A stretch of 6,142 nt of DNA, from positions 1 through 6,142 of the forward strand of contig JASEHY010000083.1 of the NCBI GenBank assembly GCA_030018555.1, given 5' to 3'. The translations under genes were made by a program, and so were the position numbers. The notes beneath the pieces were generated by a model that was given only the letters and a program-made list of their open reading frames with translations, was not told where the DNA came from and searched no databases. This document shows, piece by piece, positions 1 through 5,982 of the stretch; within the stretch, counting starts at the first letter, position 1, and each line of letters opens with the position of its first letter. The stretch comes from Planctomycetota bacterium. GTDB lineage: Bacteria; Planctomycetota; MHYJ01; JACQXL01.

Positions 1-54
1 GAACCTCGCCCTAATGGCGGGAGGCTCGCCAAAGGCGGCAGGGTTCGTAGAGTG
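1..54 (+). repeat. Composite GC-rich repeat, copy A, overlapping the metallopeptidase start
   Basis: Bases 16-48 are identical over 33 nt to the reverse complement of 5881-5913. Similarity continues on both sides with a one-base indel and loop changes upstream, and one mismatch followed by GAGTG downstream. It holds a CGCC/GGCG hairpin (7-10 with 16-19); the proposed ATG at 14-16 straddles its loop and right arm. Read in frame it gives AGGSPKAAGFVE. The left end is outside the window. Confidence 0.85.
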
Positions 55-1666
55 GCGCTCACCCGCCTTAGCGGGATTGATTGCTCTTATTCTACAGGTC
101 TTTTGTAGTCTTCTTGTCCTCTCGTCAGATTCAAGCCGTGAGTTATCCACTGAAGAAACACTCTGGAGCCAACAGAAGACCCAAATCATCCAGAAAGTCA
201 GCGCCTATCAGTATGCCGATGCAATTGCTTCTCTTACAACCTTCCTGAATTCCGTCAAGGACGAGGAATTAAAATCTGACCTGAATTATTATCTGCAAGA
301 CCTGAAAGACGAAATGACATTCTTTAATAATTCTGTAAAAGGTCTATCCAAGAGAGGGCAACGGCAGAAAATAATTATAAATAATCAAACTTTCTACATA
401 GATAAGGCGGATGAAAACGGATTTACAGGTGCCATCCCAGGCGTAAGTGGTAGTGTTTATAAACGGCAATGGAAGGACATAGACCCGAAATCAGTTTATA
501 AAATATTGCCCGAAGACCTGTCTAAAACTGATTATTTCTATTCAGCGCTTTTCTGTTACAACCATAATCTTCTTAAAGAAGGCGAGAAGATATTGGTCAG
601 GTGCTTGAAATACTACCCCGAACAGCAGGAGCGAATCAGCCGCTTTATCGCCCGTTACCGAAACATACCTCTGCCTCCGGGTGGCTTTGCCGAATACGAG
701 GGACAGATAATCACTGCCGAAGACAAATCATATCTGGAAAAGGGCTATGTTAAGTATGAGGGAGAATGGATGCCCTATGATGATATGATGACGGCTAAGG
801 GATATGTCAATGTTAACGGCAAATGGGTTACCCTTGAGGAACAGAAGCGACTGGAATTTTACGAGCGGAATCTGGAAAAACTCAAGAAACTCCTGGCGCC
901 TAAAGGCATTATAGACAAGCCCGTGGCTGATGCTGAAAAACTCCCGTGGGAACAGGCGCGTACCAAAGAAACCGACCACTATATTGTTAAAGCAAACCTG
1001 ACACAGGATGCCCTTGATGATATCTGTTTCCTGATGGAATGCTTCTATTTTGAGGCATGCAAGATATTCAAATATTACAAGGAGCCGAGATGGAAACTGA
1101 AGGTCTTTGTCTTCAAGGATAGTGCAGAATACCAAAAGAATGGCGGACCATTCGGCTCGGGTGGGGTTTATATGGGCGACAGAATTATGACATATTATCA
1201 GCCACCGGGAACCACTTCGGTATTGCTCCACGAAGGAACTCATCAGTTTGTCCATCTTGTTGCTGGTGTTGATGTCCCGCTCTGGATTAATGAAGGATTG
1301 GCATCTTATTACGAGGCAAGCAGATTTGAGGGGACATCTCTCAAGACCAATATTATAAATCAGGAAAGATTAAATAATATACGCCGTCGCATAGAGAAAA
1401 AGACCATCTCCACCTTTGAGGAGGTGATTAATATCCGTCTCGCTTTTACCAGTTATGAGTATGCTCACAGTTGGAGTTTAATTTATTTCTATATAAACTA
1501 CAAAAATGGTCTATACGCGAATGCCTTTAACCAATATTTTGAAGCGATAAAAAAGAAGGGTTTTACAGACCCCGAAACACACAAGAAACTATTTGAGGAA
1601 ACATTTAAGGTATCACTGGAGGTAATGGAGCGACAATGGGAGGACTATATCCTGAACCTCAAATAA
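14..1666 (+). CDS. Putative exported zinc metallopeptidase, Peptidase MA / DUF1570-like
   Basis: The 550-residue product has a gluzincin-type zinc site: HEGTH at residues 406-410 and, 16 residues later, the glutamate of PLWINEGLASYYE (E427). H406, H410 and E427 would be the metal ligands and E407 the catalytic base, as in the Peptidase MA superfamily. A short basic N-terminus (K7, R15) and a hydrophobic run at about residues 19-37 look like a signal peptide or anchor, so the catalytic domain probably lies outside the cytoplasmic membrane. Residues 45-215 are mostly helical and TPR-like. Two 19-residue tandem units begin KGYV at 243 and 262 (KGYVKYEGEW, KGYVNVNGKW). The substrate is unknown. 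The start is uncertain: ATG at 14 lies inside a repeat, no Shine-Dalgarno is visible in the 13 bases before it, and the frame stays open to the window edge, so the true start could be upstream. TTG at 77 is the only other nearby candidate. The gene converges on smc with no evident functional link. Confidence 0.85.
   Translation: MAGGSPKAAGFVEWRSPALAGLIALILQVFCSLLVLSSDSSRELSTEETLWSQQKTQIIQKVSAYQYADAIASLTTFLNSVKDEELKSDLNYYLQDLKDEMTFFNNSVKGLSKRGQRQKIIINNQTFYIDKADENGFTGAIPGVSGSVYKRQWKDIDPKSVYKILPEDLSKTDYFYSALFCYNHNLLKEGEKILVRCLKYYPEQQERISRFIARYRNIPLPPGGFAEYEGQIITAEDKSYLEKGYVKYEGEWMPYDDMMTAKGYVNVNGKWVTLEEQKRLEFYERNLEKLKKLLAPKGIIDKPVADAEKLPWEQARTKETDHYIVKANLTQDALDDICFLMECFYFEACKIFKYYKEPRWKLKVFVFKDSAEYQKNGGPFGSGGVYMGDRIMTYYQPPGTTSVLLHEGTHQFVHLVAGVDVPLWINEGLASYYEASRFEGTSLKTNIINQERLNNIRRRIEKKTISTFEEVINIRLAFTSYEYAHSWSLIYFYINYKNGLYANAFNQYFEAIKKKGFTDPETHKKLFEETFKVSLEVMERQWEDYILNLK
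62..76 (+). repeat. CCCGC/GCGGG palindrome in the signal-peptide region
   Basis: CCCGC (62-66) pairs with GCGGG (71-75) across a four-base loop, followed by A. It is the same type as the smc-internal hairpin at 2677-2692. In frame it codes for PALAG at the start of the hydrophobic segment of the metallopeptidase. Confidence 0.6.
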
Positions 1667-1738
1667 CCCAGCACATAATTTACCCGTTCCGCCCGCCCGT
1701 ACGGGTGGGGGCGTCAGGGTTCGTGGAGTGTGCTGGGT
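1666..1738. repeat. Composite repeat, copy B, bounded by 10-bp inverted repeats; possible terminator of the metallopeptidase gene
   Basis: ACCCAGCACA (1666-1675) is the exact reverse complement of TGTGCTGGGT (1729-1738). Between them are CCCGTTCCGCCC (1683-1694), a perfect CCCGTACGGG palindrome (1696-1705) and a tail. Bases 1715-1738 are identical over 24 nt to the reverse complement of 5867-5890. The last base of the metallopeptidase TAA (1664-1666) is the first base of the left arm. The folded RNA would lie directly after the stop codon and could protect the 3' end or aid termination; there is no T-run, so a classic intrinsic terminator is not shown. Confidence 0.8.
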
Positions 1739-1785
1739 CTGTGGTTTCATTTCTGTGGCATGGTTTATCAAGACGGGACAGATGA

Positions 1786-1855
1786 ACCCCGTTAGAAGTA
1801 GGTTGCCCGAGGCGACCGCCCTCCCGCCTTTGGCGGGAGTGACTTCTAACGGGGT
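1786..1855. repeat. Three-hairpin (cloverleaf-like) inverted-repeat element at the smc 3' end
   Basis: The outer arms ACCCCGTTAGAAGT (1786-1799) and ACTTCTAACGGGGT (1842-1855) are perfect 14-bp complements. Inside are two further hairpins: GGTTGCC/GGCGACC around CGA (1801-1817, one G-T wobble) and CTCCCGCC/GGCGGGAG around TTT (1821-1839, perfect). Together they form a predicted three-way junction. The smc stop codon (TAG on the minus strand, 1846-1848) is in the right arm, so the element forms the immediate 3' end of smc. A third copy of the arm is at 6021-6033. Confidence 0.85.
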
Positions 1856-4800
1856 GACTCTTGAGGAAGGATTTTATCTACTTCATCCATTTTGATGGAT
1901 ATTTTCCTGGAAATACCAGCGGTGGGCATAGTTAAGCCATAGAGCACATCGCCAGAAAGCATTGTCCTTTTATTGTGGGTTATAATGATGAACTGGGTTC
2001 CTTGAGTAAATTCTTTTATCAGGGCGCAGAAACGGTCAGTATTATTTTCGTCTAATGGCGAATCCGCTTCATCCATTACACAAAAAGGACTGGGCTGGAG
2101 TTTAAATATTGCCATAATCAATGCTAATGCTGTAAGTGCCTTTTCGCCACCTGAAAGTAGTTTTATAGAAGTCGGCTCTTTACCCGGTGGCTTAGCGATA
2201 ATATCTATCCCTGATTCAAAAATATCATTCCGCCTTGGAGAAGTAATATTTAAGGACACATTCGTGCCAATCACCTCCCCAGCGTCTATTGCCTGAGTTG
2301 TAGAAGTATCTTGAGCCTGAGGCTCATCCGCCTCCGGCGGAGGCTGGCTTTCCAGAACAAGTTCAGCCCTACCACCACCGAATAGTTTTCTAAAGAGTTG
2401 ATTAAAGTTCTCATTAACTGCTTCAAAGGTTGCGGAAAATCGTTCACGACATTCTTTGTTAGTCTTTCTGATAAATTCCAGCAGGGCTTCTTTAGACTTT
2501 ATTAAATCCTGCTCCTGTGTTCCCAGCGAACTGTTACGCTCCTCAAGTGCTTTCAATTCATCTATAGAAGAAAGAGAAACATCTTTCATCTCGCTCAGAC
2601 GACCCTTTAATTCTTCAATGGAATTGCTGACCTGCTGAAAAGTCTCTGGGCTTTGAAATTCTGCCTGTGCGGTTTGTCCCGCTGTAGCGGGATAAGTGGC
2701 GTATAATTCGTTGAGGTCTGATTGAGTTTCTTCTTTATGTTTCTCGCAGATAGTTTCCATCTTGAAGGTGATTTCTCTTTCCTGAAGATTAACCTCATTA
2801 ATATTCTCCTGTATGGTGTCAATTTCATTCTGTATCGTATCTTCTTCGGTCTTGAGATTGGAAAAATCATCCTTGAGTTTCTGCATCCTTATTTTAATCT
2901 CACCCACAACTGATTGAGTTTCTTCCTGCTCGGTTGATAATTGCTCTAATAATGCCTCATCTGATTTGTTCTGGTCAGAAAGTTCTGTAATCTTCTGCTG
3001 GATTAGGGCAATCATTTTAACTGACTTCTCCAGTTCCTCTTCTAACTGTTGAATATTATTATTTAACTGGGCTTGTGTCTGTAAAAGATAATCTCTGTTA
3101 GAGATGGTTTTTGCCTGATTGACTTTTAGTTCGGTAATTTCAGATTCTACAGATTGCTTTTTCTGGAGATATTCACTACTGGAATTACTCAAGACTTCTA
3201 TTTCAGACTGAAGTTTTAGCAGGCAGTTTTCCAGTTCTTTAACCAGTTGAGCGGTAGAGATGGCTCTATCTGTAAGCGACTGGATTTGCTGTTCTACATC
3301 AGATTGTTCTAATTCATTGATTTCTGTTTCTTTGCTGATAAGAGCGATTCGTCTCTCTAATTCTTCTGATGTTCTATTCAGGTCTATTAAGGCAATAGAT
3401 TGCTCATAAATGATGCCCCGTAATTTCTGGGCATTAAGTTCCGTCTCACTAATCTCGGATTGTTTATTATACTCAATCTGTTCAATGCTCTTTAATCTTT
3501 CAGAGAGCGTTAGTAATTGTTCATTAAGAGAGCGCAACTCGGTTTTTCTGGAAATAATCCCTACGTCAGATTCTATTGAACCGCCTGAGATAATACCATT
3601 GGATGAGATAATCTCGCCTTTAAGAGTCAGAACCTTTCCCTCAAAAATGTGTTCTTGAATGACCTGTTGAGCAGTAGATAGATTATCCACCAGCAGATAA
3701 TTACCCAGGAGGAGTCTTGCCAGAGCGGATTTTATTTCCGCCGAGACCGTTGGCAGTTTTATATCTTGCACTATCTCATCTGCATAGCCAATGATGCCGG
3801 TAATGCCGCAGTTGGGAATTGGTGAGCGTAGAGAGAATGTCTTGAGTTTCTCTATCGCAATCGTGGTGATTCTACCTTTCCGGTTATCAGCAACGAATTG
3901 AATTATCTTGAATGCGTCTTCTTGGGAGTGGACAACGAGGGCGTCCGCTAATTCTCTTAAAGCCGCTTCAGCCGCCGTTACATAACAGGACTTTATCTCT
4001 ATAATATCAGCCACCAGCCCATAAATATTCGCTGATAAATCAGAAGCGTTTTTTAGAACCACCTTAACACTCTCCTCGCAACCCTCATAATGCCTCTCCA
4101 GGTCTTCTAACGCTTCTTTACGAGAAGAAGTCCTATTCAATTCATCTTTGAGATGGATAACTTCCTGGGTGATTAAGAGCAGGTCGTTTTTTAGTGCCTT
4201 TATTACAATCTCAACCTGAGAAAATTCCGATTTCAATTTATCAGTCGCTTCCTGTATCTCATTACGGGATGTTTCAATCTTTGTCCTGTTATTAGTTAAT
4301 GTGGCTCTTTCCTCCTCAATCTCTTTTCGTCTAACTGTAAGTTTATCTCTCCTTAAGGAAAGGTTCTTGAGTTCTTGCTGAATGGCGGTCAACTCATTCT
4401 GATACGATGATTTCTTGAAACTCGTCTGAAGTGTTTCGTTACGTTTCTCTTCTAAATTTCGGGCAATAACATCCAATTCCTCATTAATACCTTTGTAAAT
4501 ACTGTTTTTACTCTCCAATCCCTGTTCTATTGATTCTATTTCCCGTTTTACTGTCTCATAAGATTGCATTATCTCTACGAGTTTATTATGCAGTTCAATA
4601 ACCTTTTGAGTATTTACGGCGATATTATTCTTGGTTCTCTTTTCTTCCTCAAGAAGTTCCTGATGCCGAAGTGCGAACGACTCAATTTTCTGTTTGGTTT
4701 CTGATATTTTACCACTTAGATTTATAAGTAATGTCTGCTGTTGGATGATATTATTATCAGATAGAATTATTTCTTTATCAACGTCAATAAGTTTCTCTTC

Positions 4801-5667
4801 TGTGCTTTTTAGCCGTTCTTCCAAATTATTGGATGAGGATTTTAGTTGGGTTAGTTTGTCTGATAACTCTGAATGCCTTTGCTTATATTGATGGTAGGTA
4901 TAGAGTGCTAATTGGGTTTTTCTGGTTCTGAGTTCCTCAAGGGTAACTTTATATTTTTCTGCTTTGGTGGCTTGGATTTTTATGGAGCGAATCTGACGTC
5001 TGACCTCTCTTAAGACATCAGAAAGTCTGAGCAAATCCTGTTCTATTCGTTGAAGTCTTGTCTCGCTTTCTCTACGCTTTGCCTTGTATTTACTGATGCC
5101 AGCCGCCTCATCAAGCAATTCCCTACGCTCGTAGTGGTTACTGTTGAGGATTAAGTCAACCTTGCCCTGCTCAATAATAGAATAAAACTCCATTCCGAGA
5201 CCTGTGCCCATAAACAACTCGCGGATGTCTTTAAGCCGGCAGGACTGGTTGTTAATAAAATACTCGCTTTGTCCGTCGCGATAAAGCCGTCTGCTTATGG
5301 TGATTTCCTCATAATCTAAAGGCAATCTGGTGGTCTGTCGGTCTGCGAATTGTCCCGCCTCACCCCCGCCTTCAACGGGACTAATGGCGAATGGAGAATT
5401 GTGTTCTGTATTGGAAAATGACAGAGAAACCGAGGCATAACCAGCAGGTTTGGCTTCGCTTGCCCCATTGAAAATAACATCCGCCATCTCCTCGCCTCTG
5501 AGAGATTTGATACTTCTGTCGCCAAGCACCCATTTTATGGCATCTACTATATTACTCTTACCACAGCCATTCGGACCGACTAAAACGGTTATGCCGTTGT
5601 CAAAACTTATGTCGGTCAGATGGGCAAACGACTTAAAACCATCAAGTGTTAATTTGGTCAACTTCAT
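1846..5667 (-). CDS. smc: Chromosome segregation ATPase SMC
   Basis: SMC dimerises and, with ScpA and ScpB (not in this window), forms the bacterial condensin that loads on DNA and extrudes loops to organise and separate chromosomes. Domains numbered from ATG 5667: N-terminal head with Walker A GPNGCGKS (31-38) and the LRGEEMADVIFNG segment (56-68); Q-loop segment YSIIEQGKVD; a long coiled coil; hinge about 527-697 ending in NGIISGGS; a returning coiled coil; C-terminal head with signature LSGGEK (1171-1176), Walker B ending in D1199-E1200, then SPLDENN and ITHNKRTM. ATG 5667 is preferred because MKLTKLTLDGFKSF matches the family start; the 16-residue extension to ATG 5715 is coded by a hairpin. 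At 1273 residues it exceeds the usual 1150-1200. Excess lies at about 89-113 and 1107-1148, with a PATAG loop at 993-997; all three coincide with GC-rich palindromes. The usual LGxVN motif reads MKDVSL (1027-1032). The stop codon lies in a repeat arm. Confidence 0.96.
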   Translation of the reverse strand: MKLTKLTLDGFKSFAHLTDISFDNGITVLVGPNGCGKSNIVDAIKWVLGDRSIKSLRGEEMADVIFNGASEAKPAGYASVSLSFSNTEHNSPFAISPVEGGGEAGQFADRQTTRLPLDYEEITISRRLYRDGQSEYFINNQSCRLKDIRELFMGTGLGMEFYSIIEQGKVDLILNSNHYERRELLDEAAGISKYKAKRRESETRLQRIEQDLLRLSDVLREVRRQIRSIKIQATKAEKYKVTLEELRTRKTQLALYTYHQYKQRHSELSDKLTQLKSSSNNLEERLKSTEEKLIDVDKEIILSDNNIIQQQTLLINLSGKISETKQKIESFALRHQELLEEEKRTKNNIAVNTQKVIELHNKLVEIMQSYETVKREIESIEQGLESKNSIYKGINEELDVIARNLEEKRNETLQTSFKKSSYQNELTAIQQELKNLSLRRDKLTVRRKEIEEERATLTNNRTKIETSRNEIQEATDKLKSEFSQVEIVIKALKNDLLLITQEVIHLKDELNRTSSRKEALEDLERHYEGCEESVKVVLKNASDLSANIYGLVADIIEIKSCYVTAAEAALRELADALVVHSQEDAFKIIQFVADNRKGRITTIAIEKLKTFSLRSPIPNCGITGIIGYADEIVQDIKLPTVSAEIKSALARLLLGNYLLVDNLSTAQQVIQEHIFEGKVLTLKGEIISSNGIISGGSIESDVGIISRKTELRSLNEQLLTLSERLKSIEQIEYNKQSEISETELNAQKLRGIIYEQSIALIDLNRTSEELERRIALISKETEINELEQSDVEQQIQSLTDRAISTAQLVKELENCLLKLQSEIEVLSNSSSEYLQKKQSVESEITELKVNQAKTISNRDYLLQTQAQLNNNIQQLEEELEKSVKMIALIQQKITELSDQNKSDEALLEQLSTEQEETQSVVGEIKIRMQKLKDDFSNLKTEEDTIQNEIDTIQENINEVNLQEREITFKMETICEKHKEETQSDLNELYATYPATAGQTAQAEFQSPETFQQVSNSIEELKGRLSEMKDVSLSSIDELKALEERNSSLGTQEQDLIKSKEALLEFIRKTNKECRERFSATFEAVNENFNQLFRKLFGGGRAELVLESQPPPEADEPQAQDTSTTQAIDAGEVIGTNVSLNITSPRRNDIFESGIDIIAKPPGKEPTSIKLLSGGEKALTALALIMAIFKLQPSPFCVMDEADSPLDENNTDRFCALIKEFTQGTQFIIITHNKRTMLSGDVLYGLTMPTAGISRKISIKMDEVDKILPQESPR
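2312..2344 (-). repeat. Paired GC-rich hairpins inside smc, C-terminal head insertion
   Basis: There are two adjacent hairpins: TGAGCC/GGCTCA around TGA (2312-2326) and TCCGCC/GGCGGA around TCC (2327-2341). The second can also pair in the register GCCTCC/GGAGGC (2330-2344). They code for the proline/acid-rich QPPPEADEPQAQ at the start of an extra segment (about residues 1107-1148) between ELVLE and IFESGIDIIAKPPGK, which are normally separated by only a few residues in SMC. Confidence 0.65.
2677..2692 (-). repeat. TCCCGCT/AGCGGGA palindrome inside smc
   Basis: The 7-bp arms TCCCGCT (2677-2683) and AGCGGGA (2686-2692) are separated by two bases. On the coding strand this gives YPATAGQ (residues 992-998), a proline/glycine-containing break between the C-terminal coiled coil and the head-proximal helix. 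It shares its type and codon phase with 62-76. Confidence 0.65.
5345..5403 (-). repeat. Repeat-like insertion in the smc N-terminal head
   Basis: GTCCCG (5352-5357) pairs with CGGGAC (5376-5381) around an 18-base GC-rich centre, flanked by short similar sequences GCGAATTG (5345-5352) and GAGAATTG (5394-5401). It codes for roughly residues 89-108 and lies in an extra segment (about 89-113) between SFSNTE and LPLDYEEITISRR. In standard SMC these two motifs are nearly adjacent. On the coding strand it ends GCGGGACAA (AGQ), exactly as in the 2677-2692 copy. Confidence 0.6.
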
Positions 5668-5668
5668 A

Positions 5669-5686
5669 TTAGAGCCGCTTAAACAT
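5669..5686 (-). CDS. Possible five-codon leader ORF before smc
   Basis: On the minus strand ATG TTT AAG CGG CTC TAA (product MFKRL) is preceded by a purine-rich tract, GGGAGGGGG, five bases upstream. That is a far better ribosome-binding sequence than anything in front of the smc ATG. Its TAA ends one base before the smc ATG (TAATATG), the right geometry for translational coupling. The ORF is very short and its ATG and ribosome site sit in a repeat-like hairpin, so it may be coincidental. No protein function is implied. Confidence 0.3.
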   Translation of the reverse strand: MFKRL

Positions 5687-5744
5687 ATTGACCCCCTCCC
5701 GACTCCGATATTCATCGGGGCGAGGTCGGGAGGGGGGCAATATG
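5684..5744 (-). promoter_or_regulatory. Long hairpin in the smc 5' leader
   Basis: Two 20-base arms, 5684-5703 and 5725-5744, are complementary at 19 of 20 positions (single mismatch at the eighth base). The 21-base loop contains a smaller CCGAT/ATCGG hairpin (5705-5718). In the smc transcript the 3' arm holds the GGGAGGGGG Shine-Dalgarno-like tract and the ATG of the five-codon ORF, so folding would hide both. It may be an autonomous palindromic repeat that became part of the leader: the TCCCGAC/GTCGGGA motif recurs at 5761-5778. Confidence 0.75.
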
Positions 5745-5760
5745 CTTTTAGCGGGTCTTA

Positions 5761-5778
5761 TCCCGACGAATGTCGGGA
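5761..5778. repeat. TCCCGAC/GTCGGGA palindrome in the smc leader
   Basis: Perfect 7-bp arms TCCCGAC (5761-5767) and GTCGGGA (5772-5778) surround a GAAT loop. It lies between the predicted smc transcription start and the large leader hairpin. The same 7-base arms are embedded in that hairpin (5697-5703 and 5725-5731). Confidence 0.7.
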
Positions 5779-5790
5779 TTACATTGATAT

Positions 5791-5821
5791 ATTATATCGG
5801 CTTTTTACTGCCTCTTCTTAA
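5791..5821 (-). promoter_or_regulatory. Predicted sigma-70-type promoter of smc
   Basis: A perfect TATAAT box is present on the minus strand at 5796-5791, in the only AT-rich stretch upstream of smc. The best -35 candidate is TTAAGA (5821-5816), 4 of 6 to consensus with a long 19-base spacer. Transcription would begin near 5784, giving a leader of about 115 bases that holds both hairpins. Confidence 0.4.
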
Positions 5822-5866
5822 CTTAAAAATTGCTATTTTTGATAGTGCAGAAAAAGAGGAACACGA

Positions 5867-5982
5867 ACCCAGCACACTCCACGAACCCTGCCGCCTTTGG
5901 CGAGCCTCCCGCCCTTCGGGGCGAGGTTCGCCCGGCGGGGCGACGCCCTTCGGGGCGGGACGCCCGTACGGGCGGAACGGGC
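5867..5982 (-). repeat. Composite GC-rich repeat, copy C, with multiple hairpin cassettes
   Basis: Read on the minus strand it begins CCCGTTCCGCCC and ends with the 24-base tail shared exactly with 1715-1738. Its interior differs from copy B and holds a perfect 14-bp palindrome CGCCCGTACGGGCG (5961-5974), two CGCCC-TTCG-GGGCG hairpins (5910-5923 and 5944-5957) and CGCC-TTT-GGCG (5892-5902). The 33-base block 5881-5913 is shared with copy A at the window start. The region is non-coding: an open frame across it is only repeat translation. Confidence 0.85.

Noticed and set aside
728..1255. 175-codon frame antisense to the metallopeptidase
   Set aside because: It lies wholly opposite a well-supported coding region with a conserved zinc motif and shows no recognisable domain of its own.
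1683..1855. Classic intrinsic terminators between the convergent genes
   Set aside because: Strong GC hairpins exist, but neither strand shows a T-run directly after a stem, so rho-independent termination cannot be claimed.
2052..2063. Twelve-base match CTAATGGCGAAT shared with 5381-5392
   Set aside because: The copy at 2052 codes for the conserved LDE motif after Walker B and has no palindromic context, so the match is most likely coincidental.
5668..5715. Sixteen-residue N-terminal extension of SMC from ATG 5715
   Set aside because: These codons fall in the loop and arm of the leader hairpin, no ribosome site precedes ATG 5715, and the SMC family starts at MKLTKLTLDGFKSF.
5450..5821. 123-codon plus-strand frame over the smc start and leader
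   Set aside because: It is antisense to the Walker A region of smc and then runs through the leader hairpins. It shows no protein motif.
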